Origin: Giesbergeria anulus
GTDB taxonomy: Bacteria > Pseudomonadota > Gammaproteobacteria > Burkholderiales > Burkholderiaceae_C
Assembly: GCF_900111115.1 (NCBI RefSeq)
Contig: NZ_FOGD01000002.1
Span: 1 to 64,000 of the forward strand
DNA length: 64,000 nucleotides
Reading direction: 5' to 3'
A program made the translations under genes and the position numbers. Below the pieces are notes generated by a model that saw only the letters and a program-made list of their open reading frames with translations, was not told the DNA's origin and searched no databases. Each line of letters starts with the position of its first letter. Within the stretch, counting starts at the first letter, position 1. Positions 30,263-42,286 of this stretch are shown here, piece after piece.

Positions 30263-30275
30263 TGAATATTTTTCA
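30263..30275. promoter_or_regulatory. MetR binding site TGAA-N5-TTCA
   Basis: TGAATATTTTTCA is a perfect match to the MetR consensus. It lies next to the metR start, so binding could repress metR and activate metE. A second TGAA half-site at 30284 has no clear partner. Confidence 0.7.
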
Positions 30276-30358
30276 TGTATTGTTGAAATAATACCATTTT
30301 ACTTCATAGATCATCTTACCTACGATCCGGTGCTTCTCTGTTTTGAAGGACGATCCCT

Positions 30359-32650
30359 ATGACAACCATCCACAATCTTGGCTTTCCCCGCATTGGCGCC
30401 CAGCGTGAACTGAAATTCGCACTGGAGTCTTACTGGCGGGGCGAGTCCTCGCTGGATGCTCTGCAACAGTTAGGGGCGCAATTGCGCCAACGCCACTGGG
30501 AAAACCAAAAAGGTCTGGATCTGGTGCCGGTCGGTGATTTCTCGTTCTACGATCAGGTGCTGGACATGGGCTTCACGCTGGGCCATCTGCCCGAACGGGT
30601 ACGCGGGTTTCAGGGCGATGCCTTGGACAATTACTTTCGTGTGGCTCGTGGGCGTTCGGCACCTGTGAGTGAGGCATCGAGTACCTGCTGTGGTGGTGTG
30701 GCTGCTGGCGAGATGACCAAGTGGTTTGATACCAACTACCACTACATCGTCCCAGAATTTACCGCTACTACCCCGTTCCAGCTCGACACTTCGCGCCTGC
30801 TGGCACAACTGGCCGAAGCGCAAGCCCAAGGCGTCCAAGCCAAGCCAGTCATCATTGGCCCTGTCACTTATCTGGCGATTGGCAAAGCCAAAGACGGCTG
30901 CGACAAACTGGCCTTGTTGCCACGCCTGCTGCCGGTCTATGCCGAGTTGCTGGAGACGCTGGCAGCCCAAGGGGTGGAGTGGGTTCAGGTAGATGAACCC
31001 ATCCTCGTGACCGAGTTGGATGCCGATTGGCAACATGCCTTCAATACGGCATACCACCAACTCAAAAGCTGCCGTGTCAAATTGCTACTGGCTACTTACT
31101 TTGGCCCGTTGCAAGAGAATTTGTACTTAGCAGCACATTTGCCTGTGGCTGGACTGCATCTGGATGCTGTCAATGGACGAGACGACATTGTGCCGCTGTT
31201 AAATTTGTTGCCAGCGCACAAGGTGTTGTCCTTAGGCGTCATCAATGGCCGCAATATCTGGAAAACAGATCTGAACGCAGTGCTTGACTGGCTCGAGCCT
31301 CTGGCTCAACGGTTGGGGAGCCGTTTGTGGCTGGCACCGTCGTGCTCTTTGCTGCATGTACCTGTGGACTTAGCGAACGAACAAAAGTTGGATACCGAAG
31401 TTCGCTCTTGGCTGGCTTTTGCGCTCCAAAAGCTCGACGAGCTGCAATTATTGGCTACGGCTTTGCGCGATGGTCGCCATGCTGTCAAAGATGCTTTGGC
31501 AGCCAACCAAGCCGATATGCTGGCACGGCGTACATCGGCTCGTGTTCATAATCGAGCCGTCCAATCTGCCGTGGCGCGTATCAGCCAGCACATGGGGCTG
31601 CGTGAAAGTTGTTATGCCCAGCGCGCCCCCAAGCAGGCCGCCTTGTTGCAGTTACCCCTCTATCCAACCACTACTATCGGCTCCTTCCCACAGACTGCAG
31701 CCATCCGCCACACCCGCAGCGAGTTCAAGGCAGGTCGATGCACCACAGAAGCCTACAAGGCCGCCATGCAGGCTGAAATTGCTCGCAGCGTGCATGAACA
31801 AGAAGCCCTTGGACTGGATGTGCTCGTGCATGGTGAGGCCGAGCGCAACGACATGGTGGAGTATTTTGGTGAACAACTTGAAGGCTATGCCTTCAGCCAG
31901 TTTGGCTGGGTGCAGTCTTATGGTTCACGCTGTGTGAAGCCACCGATTCTGTTTGGTGATATTTACCGACCCCACCCTATGACAGTAGAGTGGATTGGCT
32001 ATGCCCAATCACTGACTACAAAACCTATGAAAGGTATGCTAACCGGGCCGGTAACAATGCTCAATTGGTCATTTGTGCGTGACGATCAACCCCGGTCTGA
32101 ATCTTGCAAACAGTTGGCACTGGCCATTCGCCAAGAGGTGCTGGACTTGGAGGCCGCAGGTGTGCAAATTATCCAGATCGACGAAGCAGCACTACGCGAA
32201 GGTTTGCCGCTGCGCCAATCCCTCTGGCAAGAATATCTGAACTGGGCGGTGGAGTCGTTCCGCATCACTGCCAACGGCGTGCGGGACGAAACACAAATTC
32301 ATACCCATATGTGCTATTCAGAGTTCAATGACATCATCGCTGCCATTGCCGCAATGGATGCGGATGTGATCACGATTGAGACGTCACGCTCTGATATGGA
32401 ACTGTTAGAGGTATTTAAGCATTTCAACTACCCCAACGAGATCGGGCCGGGCGTCTATGACATCCATACGCCCAATATCCCCACACAGGAGCACATCATT
32501 CATCTCATGCGCAAGGCTGCAGAACATATTCCTGCCCAACGGCTTTGGATCAACCCCGATTGTGGCCTCAAGACGCGGCAGTGGGCCGAAGTGATTCCGG
32601 CCCTGAGCAATATGGTGGCTGCCGCCAAAACTTTGCGCGCAGTGACTTGA
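30359..32650 (+). CDS. metE: Cobalamin-independent methionine synthase MetE
   Basis: The 763-residue enzyme transfers methyl from 5-methyltetrahydrofolate to homocysteine. The start reads [20 protein letters not shown]. The zinc ligands are in [10 protein letters not shown] and [11 protein letters not shown], with a Glu in the [11 protein letters not shown] region. Length and ends match the family. It diverges from metR, and no riboswitch is apparent in the short leader. Confidence 0.97.
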   Translation: MTTIHNLGFPRIGAQRELKFALESYWRGESSLDALQQLGAQLRQRHWENQKGLDLVPVGDFSFYDQVLDMGFTLGHLPERVRGFQGDALDNYFRVARGRSAPVSEASSTCCGGVAAGEMTKWFDTNYHYIVPEFTATTPFQLDTSRLLAQLAEAQAQGVQAKPVIIGPVTYLAIGKAKDGCDKLALLPRLLPVYAELLETLAAQGVEWVQVDEPILVTELDADWQHAFNTAYHQLKSCRVKLLLATYFGPLQENLYLAAHLPVAGLHLDAVNGRDDIVPLLNLLPAHKVLSLGVINGRNIWKTDLNAVLDWLEPLAQRLGSRLWLAPSCSLLHVPVDLANEQKLDTEVRSWLAFALQKLDELQLLATALRDGRHAVKDALAANQADMLARRTSARVHNRAVQSAVARISQHMGLRESCYAQRAPKQAALLQLPLYPTTTIGSFPQTAAIRHTRSEFKAGRCTTEAYKAAMQAEIARSVHEQEALGLDVLVHGEAERNDMVEYFGEQLEGYAFSQFGWVQSYGSRCVKPPILFGDIYRPHPMTVEWIGYAQSLTTKPMKGMLTGPVTMLNWSFVRDDQPRSESCKQLALAIRQEVLDLEAAGVQIIQIDEAALREGLPLRQSLWQEYLNWAVESFRITANGVRDETQIHTHMCYSEFNDIIAAIAAMDADVITIETSRSDMELLEVFKHFNYPNEIGPGVYDIHTPNIPTQEHIIHLMRKAAEHIPAQRLWINPDCGLKTRQWAEVIPALSNMVAAAKTLRAVT

Positions 32651-32674
32651 TACCATAACGCCTTACATGCAGCC

Positions 32675-32921
32675 TCAGCACATCGCAAAAAGCTCTTGGT
32701 GAAAGCGGTGCGCGGGCCAGCCCAGCGCTATCAAGTCTTGGCACAGAGCTTTGCCAAAACCTGCCGGACCGCAAAACCATACATTAGCATCGCGCTGATC
32801 CCACAGCACACGCAGGCGCACATTCGCGGCTTGGGCTGCCTGTGCTAGCAGGGCAATAGCTTGGTCTTCATACACTGCCGTGCTATGGAACAGATCAATC
32901 TTAGACTGCGTTGGATATTTT
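32675..32921 (-). pseudogene. C-terminal remnant of a ferric-reductase/ferredoxin-reductase-like protein
   Basis: The frame encodes KIDLFHSTAVYEDQAIALLA, then VRLRVLWDQRDANVWFCGPA and the end GWPAHRFHQELFAMC. These match the NADPH-binding end of ferric-reductase-like proteins (VWFCGPAxFG and FHQELF). The membrane and FAD parts are missing. The piece between the RLRVL and VWFCG motifs looks shortened as well. There is no start codon in frame after the GGDEF gene. I read it as a deletion remnant between metE and the cyclase gene. Confidence 0.6.
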
Positions 32922-34805
32922 TCATGCCTGCACCACTTGGTTGCGTCCAGCTTCTTTGGCCCGGTAGAGAGCAGCATCCGCCTGTTGGAGTAAATCGGTG
33001 GGCTGGTCACTGGGGAGCGGCACCGTGGCTGCCATACCAATAGTCACAGTCACAACGCCAAAGGGCGACAGCAAATGTGGCAATTGCAACGCCTGCACCG
33101 CTTGGCAAATCGATTGCACCAACGCCTGCGCCCCGTCTGGATTAGTGCTGGTGACGATCAACACAAACTCCTCGCCACCATAGCGCGCCACTAAATCACC
33201 TACCCGGCTGGCATGGGCTTGGATGCTGTGGGCCACACACCGCAGGCATTCATCGCCAGCTTGGTGACCATAATGGTCGTTGTACTTTTTGAACCAATCT
33301 ACGTCCAACATCGCCAGCATGATGTAGCTGCCGCTGCGCATGGCACGACCCCATTCCTCGCCCAGTACCTTGTCAAAGTGGCGTCGGTTGGCTAGACCTG
33401 TCAGGCTGTCCGTGATGCTCAAAGCGGCGAGCTTTTGATTGGCTTCTTCCAAGGCCAGTGTGCGCTGTTGCACCATCGACTCCAAGCGCTCATGGGCCTC
33501 GTAAATACGCTCCGACATGCGGGTAAAGTCGCGAGCCAATTCGCCAATTTCATCCTCAGATTGCACCGGAAGATCGTATTTTTCTAGCTCGGCGGTGGCC
33601 CCCACCGCGCGTGTGGCCCGCATCAGCCGCTGTAGCGGGCGCGTGACCTGATTTTGCAAGATGGAGCGCAAAAGAAACACTTCCACCAACAAAGTGACCA
33701 ACCCCAAGGCGGCAACCACGGCCAAATTCTGCAAAATAGCTGGCTGCATCAAGGCACGGGGGTAGTGGATCGTCAAGATGGTGGGGGTTTCTGGAATCCG
33801 GCCCACAGCCACGATGTCATCCGGGGTGTCCACCAACACCACTTTGCCCGGCTCCAATTGGCCCCCGGTGTGCAACAAGGGGTGATACGCCCCAAGATGC
33901 AGAGACTGGATCGACGCCTTGCCCTCGGTTTGCTTGATGGCCTCCATCTGCTGCGGATGGAACATCAATGTGCCTTCGGCATCGGCCAAAAACAAGGTGC
34001 TGTAAGCCCCTTCAATCGAAGGGCGCGCCAAACGCTCCATCAGGTCATCAAGCAAGATATCCACACAGGCCAAAATCCGGTGCTGACCATTTGCCTCAAC
34101 GACATCAGGTGTCGCCATCGTCGTCATCCAAGCATTGTTGGAGGAGTCAAAATACATCCGCGTTAAGAACGTATCGGACTTGCTCGACGTAAAGCCACGG
34201 GTATAGAACTCATAGGTTTCAAGTTGGAGTGCTTGCGGGCCGCTATAGCTAAAGACTTTGGCGATGTCGGCAGCCTGATAAATCGGAAAGCCCTTTTCCG
34301 GGAGCACGCCATAAAAATTGAACAAGCGGCCTTGGGTCACTGAGCCGTATTTGTGCGAGAGCAGATAAGACAGAACAAAACGCGCCTTCACATCGTCTGA
34401 AGGCGGAATATCTGGCGCATAAGTAGCCGACATATGGGCAAAGCGCCTGCCATCGCCCAACGGCTGGCCCTCAAACAGGCCAGGACGTTGTGTATAAGAA
34501 CCATCGTCATGGCGGTAAAAGATATCGTCAAAACTGCGCACCAGCGCCAAACGCTGCAAGGGATCGCGATCAATCGCCTGAAACTCGGCCAGAAAATTTT
34601 GCTGTAGTTCGCGAATCTCCCGAAAGGGCAGGGATTCGCGTTGGATGGTTTTTTCAGTAGACAGCAGCAGTTGGGCACGCACTGCGTCTTCGATCAAAGA
34701 ACGGTTGAGAACATAAGAGATCACGCTGGCGCAGACCACGACCATGCTGATCCGCAAGACAGCCAAACGCAGGGTTCGGCCCGCCAAAGAATGTCTCAAA
34801 TCCAT
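32922..34805 (-). CDS. Membrane diguanylate cyclase (Cache-HAMP-GGDEF)
   Basis: About 627 residues. A first membrane helix (about 14-33) is followed by a periplasmic sensor region of about 290 residues, then a second helix (VVAALGLVTLLVEVFLL), a HAMP domain, a short coiled coil and a GGDEF domain. The catalytic motif is RYGGEEF near residue 540, with RVGD five residues before it as the inhibitory I-site, so an active, product-inhibited cyclase is expected. The start at 34805 is preferred to the ATG at 34835, which lies in the argG terminator. The ligand is unknown. Confidence 0.92.
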   Translation of the reverse strand: MDLRHSLAGRTLRLAVLRISMVVVCASVISYVLNRSLIEDAVRAQLLLSTEKTIQRESLPFREIRELQQNFLAEFQAIDRDPLQRLALVRSFDDIFYRHDDGSYTQRPGLFEGQPLGDGRRFAHMSATYAPDIPPSDDVKARFVLSYLLSHKYGSVTQGRLFNFYGVLPEKGFPIYQAADIAKVFSYSGPQALQLETYEFYTRGFTSSKSDTFLTRMYFDSSNNAWMTTMATPDVVEANGQHRILACVDILLDDLMERLARPSIEGAYSTLFLADAEGTLMFHPQQMEAIKQTEGKASIQSLHLGAYHPLLHTGGQLEPGKVVLVDTPDDIVAVGRIPETPTILTIHYPRALMQPAILQNLAVVAALGLVTLLVEVFLLRSILQNQVTRPLQRLMRATRAVGATAELEKYDLPVQSEDEIGELARDFTRMSERIYEAHERLESMVQQRTLALEEANQKLAALSITDSLTGLANRRHFDKVLGEEWGRAMRSGSYIMLAMLDVDWFKKYNDHYGHQAGDECLRCVAHSIQAHASRVGDLVARYGGEEFVLIVTSTNPDGAQALVQSICQAVQALQLPHLLSPFGVVTVTIGMAATVPLPSDQPTDLLQQADAALYRAKEAGRNQVVQA

Positions 34806-34833
34806 GTCTTGCCCGTAAATTTTGCAGTATGGC

Positions 34834-34860
34834 AAAAAAAAGCCACCGCAGGGGTGGCTT
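34834..34860 (-). terminator. Rho-independent terminator of argG
   Basis: On the minus strand AAGCCACC, a short loop and GGTGGCTT form an 8-bp stem followed by a run of Ts. It is 25 bp after the argG stop codon. Confidence 0.85.
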
Positions 34861-34885
34861 CTGAAGCAGTGGTGGGCTAAGCCGC

Positions 34886-36573
<1,688 letters not shown>

Positions 36574-36663
36574 GGGCAACAAACGCAAAGGGTAAAGCTG
36601 CAATTTTAGGCCGCCACACAGACAGCCCCCAGACGGGGACGTAAAAAACCACAGCGGCAGGGC

Positions 36664-37344
36664 TTAACGCCAATCTTCACGGTGATGACGGTAGGGGCGT
36701 GGCGGGGGCGGTGGGGGGTAATAATCGCGCTGGCGGTCGTATTCAATCACCGTCACGGGGGGCGTGATGATGACTGGCGTCAGTGGCGTTGGCTCGTCAC
36801 GGTAGAGACGGTTGACTACCCTGCCTGGCTGGCTAGGGCCGTCAGGCAGGGTGGAATAAGTCCGCCCATGCCGCCCTTCGGCCAGCGGTTGCACACTGAC
36901 TGAAATCCAGCCGCCCGGATCGCGGTCGGTGCGCGTGGTGTACTGGTGGCCTGCATACTCATACAGCACGTTGTAACCCACAGTACGGTTTTCGTAAAAA
37001 GTCTCGGTGGTGCAGCGCTGCACCTCTTGGTATTGGGGCGGGCGGCCTTGGCCTTCAATTTGGTTGCCGAGCAAAGCGCCGCCAATCAAGCCAATCGCCG
37101 TAGCGGCTGCCCGGCCCGTGCCGCCACCAATGGTATTGCCCGCAGCGCCCCCGGCAATCGCACCGAGCACGGCACCACCGCCCGTGGTGCGCGGTGCCGT
37201 GGCGATGGTTTGGTCTTGGCAAACTTGCTGCGGTACCGCCACCTGCTGCACGATGGGGGTAGAAGAAATGACGCGCGCCTGCTCCTGCGCTGTGGCCAGT
37301 CCGGCCATACCCCACAGGCCCGCCAGCAGTAGCAATCGTTTCAT
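36664..37344 (-). CDS. Glycine-zipper 2TM envelope protein
   Basis: A 226-residue exported protein. The signal peptide ends GLATAQE. Residues about 50-90 form a glycine zipper (GGAVLGAIAGGAAGNTIGGG, then IGLIGGALLGNQIEG), as in the 17-kDa surface antigen/YMGG families. The rest is a soluble region with YEYAGHQYTTRTDRDPGGW and a Pro/Tyr/His-rich tail. It is probably an outer-membrane or peptidoglycan-linked protein of unknown role. Confidence 0.85.
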   Translation of the reverse strand: MKRLLLLAGLWGMAGLATAQEQARVISSTPIVQQVAVPQQVCQDQTIATAPRTTGGGAVLGAIAGGAAGNTIGGGTGRAAATAIGLIGGALLGNQIEGQGRPPQYQEVQRCTTETFYENRTVGYNVLYEYAGHQYTTRTDRDPGGWISVSVQPLAEGRHGRTYSTLPDGPSQPGRVVNRLYRDEPTPLTPVIITPPVTVIEYDRQRDYYPPPPPPRPYRHHREDWR

Positions 37345-37432
37345 GAAAAATCCTTTCAAATCCGTTCAGTCTTTTAACGTTCCAAGCACACCTGTGGTTG
37401 CCTTACTGGGTGGTAAAACTGCGTAAAGAAAT

Positions 37433-37804
37433 TTAAGCCAGCCGCTGCGCCCAGCTTGGGGCATCAAAGCCCACCGTCACGTCGATGGTAGCGCCTTGGT
37501 GCCATTCGACCACAGGGCGCTTGATGGCGCTACTGTGCTCCAGCAACACCTCGCTGGCGCTGGCCGTATCGCAAACGGTGTTTTGCTGTGCAGGCTCCAG
37601 CTTGCGCCAAGTGGTACCTTGGCGGTTGAGCAAGCGCTCCCAGCCCACAGCGGCCAGCCAAGCCTGCAAACGCTCGGCGGGCACGCCCTGCTTTTTAAAA
37701 TCGTGAAACTGGTAGTCTAGGCCCTGTGCCGTCAGCCAAGCGCGGGCCTTTTTGACTGTGTCGCAGTTCGGGATACCGTAGAGAATAATGTGGGTAGTGC
37801 TCAT
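37433..37804 (-). CDS. ArsC/Spx family protein (YffB-like)
   Basis: A 123-residue thioredoxin-fold protein. YGIPNCDTVKKARAWL holds the single active Cys near residue 12, and KRPVVEW is the second family mark. This is the YffB type, not a proven arsenate reductase; related proteins may use glutathione. The start at 37804 is chosen over 37840. It diverges from folC with 47 bp between the starts. Confidence 0.88.
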   Translation of the reverse strand: MSTTHIILYGIPNCDTVKKARAWLTAQGLDYQFHDFKKQGVPAERLQAWLAAVGWERLLNRQGTTWRKLEPAQQNTVCDTASASEVLLEHSSAIKRPVVEWHQGATIDVTVGFDAPSWAQRLA

Positions 37805-37851
37805 GGGTACCATCATGCGCCACAGTCGTCTGGGCGACAATAGCGGCCTGT

Positions 37852-39177
37852 ATGCACACCAAAATCCACACCCTTGCAGGCTGGCTGGCGCATTGCGAGC
37901 GTCTGCATCCGCAATCTATCGACATGGGCCTAGAGCGCGTGCGCGAAGTCTCGCGCCGCATGGGCCTGCGCTTTGACTGTCCGGTCATCACCGTGGCGGG
38001 CACCAATGGCAAAGGCTCTACCTGCGCCATGATCGAAGCTATCGCCCTGCAAGCGGGCTGGCGCACCGGGGTGTATACGTCGCCCCACTTGGTGCATTTT
38101 GAAGAGCGCTGCCGCATCCACGGCGATATCATCCCAGCGGCTGATTTACTGCCCCACTTTGAGGCGGTAGAAAACGCCCGCACGCAAAACGGCAACGAGG
38201 TCTCGCTCAGTTACTTTGAGTTCACCACGCTGGCTATTTTGCGTTTGATGAGCCACTCTTTGCTCGATGTGGCTATCTTAGAAGTTGGGTTGGGCGGGCG
38301 GCTAGATGCCACCAATATCATCGATGCCGACTGCGCCGTCATCACCAGTGTGGACATTGACCACACCGAATACCTCGGCCCCGACCGCGAAACCATAGGC
38401 CGCGAAAAGGCCGGCATCATGCGCACTGGGCGGCCTGTCATCGTCAGCGACCCAGTGCCGCCCCAAAGCGTGATAGACCACGCCCGCGAAATTGGTGCTG
38501 ATTTGTGGCGTTTCGGCCAAGACTTTAATTATTCTGGCGATAAGCAGCAATGGGCGTGGAGCGGACGCGGACGCCGCTATGGCGGTCTGGCCTATCCAGC
38601 CTTGCGCGGCGCCAACCAACTCATGAACGCCTCCGGGGCCTTGGCGGCACTCGAAGCCCTGCGCGAGCGCATTCCGGTCACAGCGCAAGCGGTCCGCAAT
38701 GGCCTAGGGATGGTGGAGTTGCCGGGGCGTTTTCAGATTGTGCCGGGCCAGCCCACGCTGGTGCTGGATGTGGCGCACAACCCGCATTCGGTGGCCGCTC
38801 TCACTGCCAACTTGGATGCAATGGGCTACTTTCCCACCACCCATGCCGTGTTTGGTGCGATGGCCGATAAAGACTTGGCCCCGATGCTAGCCAAAGTCGG
38901 GCCACTGATTGACCACTGGTATTTCACCGACTTGCCCACGCCGCGTGCCGACACCGCAGTGAACTTGCAGCAAAAGTGGAACGCTGTACACCTAGCAACT
39001 GGCCGGGGCCGCCAAGTACCCACCAGCACCCATGCCAACCCGCAAGCCGCATTAGAGGCCGCCGTCGCGGCAGCCGACCCCGCTGATAGAATCGTCGTCT
39101 TTGGCTCCTTCTATACGGTCGGTGCTGTTTTGCAAAATGGTACGCCCCGTTTGCAAGCCAAACATCTGGACACTTGA
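37852..39177 (+). CDS. folC: Dihydrofolate/folylpolyglutamate synthase
   Basis: A 441-residue Mur-ligase-type enzyme that makes dihydrofolate and adds glutamates to folate. The P-loop is [30 protein letters not shown] and [10 protein letters not shown] are conserved further on. It leads a plus-strand series with dedD-like, cvpA, purF, metZ and gltX, an order close to that of enterobacteria and pseudomonads. Confidence 0.95.
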   Translation: MHTKIHTLAGWLAHCERLHPQSIDMGLERVREVSRRMGLRFDCPVITVAGTNGKGSTCAMIEAIALQAGWRTGVYTSPHLVHFEERCRIHGDIIPAADLLPHFEAVENARTQNGNEVSLSYFEFTTLAILRLMSHSLLDVAILEVGLGGRLDATNIIDADCAVITSVDIDHTEYLGPDRETIGREKAGIMRTGRPVIVSDPVPPQSVIDHAREIGADLWRFGQDFNYSGDKQQWAWSGRGRRYGGLAYPALRGANQLMNASGALAALEALRERIPVTAQAVRNGLGMVELPGRFQIVPGQPTLVLDVAHNPHSVAALTANLDAMGYFPTTHAVFGAMADKDLAPMLAKVGPLIDHWYFTDLPTPRADTAVNLQQKWNAVHLATGRGRQVPTSTHANPQAALEAAVAAADPADRIVVFGSFYTVGAVLQNGTPRLQAKHLDT

Positions 39178-39201
39178 TGTCCGCCCCGTGGTTGCTCATT
39201 C

Positions 39202-40152
39202 ATGGCATTTTTCAAGTTTCGGTGGCCTAGTTCCTCTGCTTCTGCTCCCAGTGACACGGCAATGAGGCCCTCGCGCGCGCCCCGTGCCGAGAGCATCGAG
39301 GTCATGCGCCGCCGCGCCCGCCACCGGCTCATTGGCGCTGCGGTGCTGGTGTTGCTGGGCGTCATTGGTTTTCCGATGCTGTTTGATACGCAGCCACGCC
39401 CCATCCCGGTCGATATCCCCATCGAGATGCCCGACCGCAACAAAGTGGCACCTTTGGTAGTGCCTGCCGATGGCTCTGCTGAAGGCGGCACGACGGTAGC
39501 GGCCAACAGCACAGCACAGGCGTCTGGGCTGATTGATGGCGAGCAGGTACTGTCCTCCACCCGTGGGGCTAACCCAATGGCATCGGTGCTACCAGCGCTG
39601 CCCACCATAAGCACGCCAAACAAAGCAGCGCTCAAACCAGAAGCCAAACCTGAGCCTAAGCCAGAACCAAAACCAGAACCCAAGCCAGTGGCAAAACCAG
39701 AACCCAAACCGGTTCCTAAGCCAGAACCAAAACCTGAGCCTAAGCCCACCAAACCTGAGCCTAAGCCAGAACCAAAACCAGCCCCCAAGCCAGAGGCCAA
39801 ACCAGAACCCAAACCGGAGACCAAGCCCCGCACTGATGATGCCGCCCGTGCCCGTGCCTTGCTAGAAGGACGTGCCTTCGAGTCACCCGCAGCAGCAACC
39901 AGCCCAGCACGCACTGACGAAGGCAAACGCTTTAGCATCCAAATTGGAGCCTTTGCCGATAGCAGTAAGGCTGTAGAAGTGCGCCAAAAGCTCGAAAGCG
40001 CCGGGCTGCGGGCCTACACCCAAGTGGTAGACACCAAAGACGGCAAACGCACACGGGTGCGGGTGGGGCCTTTTACTGGGCGCACGGATGCTGACAAAGC
40101 CGCAGGCCGTATCCGTGGTTTGGGTCTTCCAGCTTCTGTGGGTGCGTCTTAA
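39202..40152 (+). CDS. DedD-like SPOR domain protein
   Basis: A 316-residue cell-division-type protein. A short cytoplasmic part is followed by one membrane helix ([19 protein letters not shown]). A long Pro/Lys/Glu spacer of PEPKP repeats covers residues about 145-210, then a C-terminal SPOR domain ([20 protein letters not shown] onwards) binds denuded peptidoglycan. The repeat spacer probably spans the periplasm. The gene sits between folC and cvpA, where dedD is expected. Confidence 0.9.
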   Translation: MAFFKFRWPSSSASAPSDTAMRPSRAPRAESIEVMRRRARHRLIGAAVLVLLGVIGFPMLFDTQPRPIPVDIPIEMPDRNKVAPLVVPADGSAEGGTTVAANSTAQASGLIDGEQVLSSTRGANPMASVLPALPTISTPNKAALKPEAKPEPKPEPKPEPKPVAKPEPKPVPKPEPKPEPKPTKPEPKPEPKPAPKPEAKPEPKPETKPRTDDAARARALLEGRAFESPAAATSPARTDEGKRFSIQIGAFADSSKAVEVRQKLESAGLRAYTQVVDTKDGKRTRVRVGPFTGRTDADKAAGRIRGLGLPASVGAS

Positions 40153-40163
40153 ACGCTGCCGTC

Positions 40164-40655
40164 ATGGCCGTATTGGATTGGTGCGTACTGGCGGTGCTGC
40201 TGGCCTCTATGGCCTTGGGGGCTGGGCGCGGCTTGGTCTTTGAAGTGCTTTCCCTGCTAGCTTGGGGGGTAGCGGCTGTGCTGGCGCGCCTGTTTGCTGC
40301 GGATGCCGCAGCCTATTTGCCGTTAGGGGCCTTGCAAGGCAGCCTGCGCTACGCCGCCAGTTTTGTATTGGTATTTATTGCTGCTGCTTTTTTATGTGGC
40401 TGGGTAGCAGCCTTAGGGCGTCAGTTGGTGCAAGTGGTAGGGCTGCGGCCTGTCGATCGCACGCTGGGCGCTTTGTTTGGTGCGGTGCGTGCCGGGTTGC
40501 TGCTGATGGTGGCCACCTTGGCCGTCGAGTCGCTGCAAACGCAACGCCAGCTGCTCTGGTGGCAAGAGTCAGTCACGGCACCTTGGCTATCGATGGCCTT
40601 GCGCACCATCGCGCCGGTCTTGCCGATGGAACTGCTGCAAAACCTGCCTTGGTAA
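40164..40655 (+). CDS. cvpA: CvpA family inner-membrane protein
   Basis: A 163-residue protein with four predicted membrane segments. The N-terminus VLDWCVLAVLLASMALGAGR and the segment RPVDRTLGALFGAVRAGLLL are typical of CvpA. It lies 11 bp after the dedD-like gene and 89 bp before purF, as in many bacteria. It is needed for colicin V production in E. coli; its general role is in envelope homeostasis. Confidence 0.92.
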   Translation: MAVLDWCVLAVLLASMALGAGRGLVFEVLSLLAWGVAAVLARLFAADAAAYLPLGALQGSLRYAASFVLVFIAAAFLCGWVAALGRQLVQVVGLRPVDRTLGALFGAVRAGLLLMVATLAVESLQTQRQLLWWQESVTAPWLSMALRTIAPVLPMELLQNLPW

Positions 40656-40744
40656 AAAAATCAAATCCCTGGGTGGTTGGGCCAATAGCCTAGCCACAGC
40701 CTCAAAGTATGCGGGCCAACCCCGTCAACAGATGAAAGTCAATT

Positions 40745-42250
40745 ATGTGTGGAATCGTCGGTGTCATCAGCAACGCTCCAGTCAACCAACTCATTTATGA
40801 CTCCTTGCTGCTGTTGCAGCACCGAGGCCAAGATGCAGCTGGTATCGTCACGCAGCAAGAACGCAAGTTCTTTATGCACAAAGCCAAGGGCATGGTCAAA
40901 GATGTGTTTCGCACGCGCAATATGCGCGCTTTGCCGGGCAACTGCGGTTTGGGCCAAGTGCGCTACCCCACCGCAGGCAACGCATTTAGCGAAGAAGAAG
41001 CACAGCCCTTCTACGTCAATGCGCCGTTCGGCATCGTGCTGGTACACAACGGCAACCTGACCAACGCCCAAGCACTGCGCTTGGAGCTGTTTACCACCGA
41101 CCACCGCCATATCAACACCGAGAGCGACTCCGAAGTCTTGCTCAATGTGCTGGCCGATGAGATCGACAAAGCCACACGCGGCAAGGCGTTGGATGTGCAA
41201 GACGTGTTTGCTGCCGTGGCCGCCGTACACCGGCGCATCCGTGGCTCCTATGCCGTCATTGCCCTGATTGCGGGGCATGGTCTGCTGGCTTTCCGTGACC
41301 CCTATGGCATTCGCCCACTGTGCTTGGGCCGCAATACCGATGGCACCATCATGGTAGCCAGTGAATCTGTGGTGCTCGAAGGCTCCAGCCATGTACTCGA
41401 CCGCGATATCGCCCCCGGCGAAGCCGTGTTCATCGACTTGGAAGGCAACATCAGCACCCAGCAATGCGCACAAAACCCGCATTTGTACCCATGCATTTTT
41501 GAATTTGTCTATCTGGCACGGCCCGACTCGGTGCTCGATGGCATCTCGGTCTATCAGGCCCGCCTCAACTTGGGCGAAACACTGGCCAAGCGCGTGGTGT
41601 CTGCCGTACCGCCCAGCCAAATTGATGTCGTTATTCCGATTCCAGAATCGAGCCGCCCCAGCGCCATGCAGTTGGCACAGTTGCTAGGCCTGCCCTACCG
41701 CGAAGGCTTTGTCAAAAACCGCTATGTCGGTCGTACCTTCATCATGCCGGGGCAAGGCGTGCGCAAAAAATCGGTGCGCCAAAAGCTCAATGTCATTGGC
41801 AGCGAGTTCAAGGGCCGCAATGTGCTGCTGGTCGATGACTCCATCGTGCGTGGCACCACCAGCCGCGAAATCGTGCAAATGGCCCGCGAAGCCGGAGCCA
41901 ACAAGGTCTATATGGCCAGCGCCGCGCCGCCCGTGCGCTACCCCAATGTCTATGGCATCGACATGCCCACCAGCAGCGAACTGGTGGCCCACGACCGCAC
42001 CATCGATCAAATACGTGACCTCATTGGCTGCGACGCCCTGATCTACCAAGATGTCGATGCCATGAAGGAGGCCGTGCGCAGCCTACGCCCTGATCTGGAT
42101 GGTTTTGACGCCTCTTGCTTTGATGGCGTGTATGTCACTGGAGACATCACCTTGGCCGATATTGAGCGCATGAACGACGAGCGCCCCAACGCACAAGAAG
42201 ATGAAGAAGACACCTCACGTCTCGCCCTGCCCAATGCCCGGCATGGCTGA
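40745..42250 (+). CDS. purF: Amidophosphoribosyltransferase
   Basis: A 501-residue enzyme, first step of purine synthesis. The N-terminal nucleophile Cys follows Met (MCGIVGVISN), and the glutaminase part includes LGQVRYPTAG. The PRPP loop is VLLVDDSIVRGTTSREIV. Length and domain order are standard. It lies downstream of cvpA. Confidence 0.97.
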   Translation: MCGIVGVISNAPVNQLIYDSLLLLQHRGQDAAGIVTQQERKFFMHKAKGMVKDVFRTRNMRALPGNCGLGQVRYPTAGNAFSEEEAQPFYVNAPFGIVLVHNGNLTNAQALRLELFTTDHRHINTESDSEVLLNVLADEIDKATRGKALDVQDVFAAVAAVHRRIRGSYAVIALIAGHGLLAFRDPYGIRPLCLGRNTDGTIMVASESVVLEGSSHVLDRDIAPGEAVFIDLEGNISTQQCAQNPHLYPCIFEFVYLARPDSVLDGISVYQARLNLGETLAKRVVSAVPPSQIDVVIPIPESSRPSAMQLAQLLGLPYREGFVKNRYVGRTFIMPGQGVRKKSVRQKLNVIGSEFKGRNVLLVDDSIVRGTTSREIVQMAREAGANKVYMASAAPPVRYPNVYGIDMPTSSELVAHDRTIDQIRDLIGCDALIYQDVDAMKEAVRSLRPDLDGFDASCFDGVYVTGDITLADIERMNDERPNAQEDEEDTSRLALPNARHG

Positions 42251-42286
42251 CCGCGTTTTTCAATGGTTTGCCCTCAGGCCCTGAAA

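Noticed and set aside
30258-30358. A riboswitch before metE
   Set aside because: The leader is about 100 bp and AT-rich with a MetR site, and no conserved riboswitch core is visible.
39111-39938. Long minus-strand frame rich in Gly/Ser opposite the DedD-like gene
   Set aside because: It is the mirror of the PEPKP repeats and has no start signal or family similarity.
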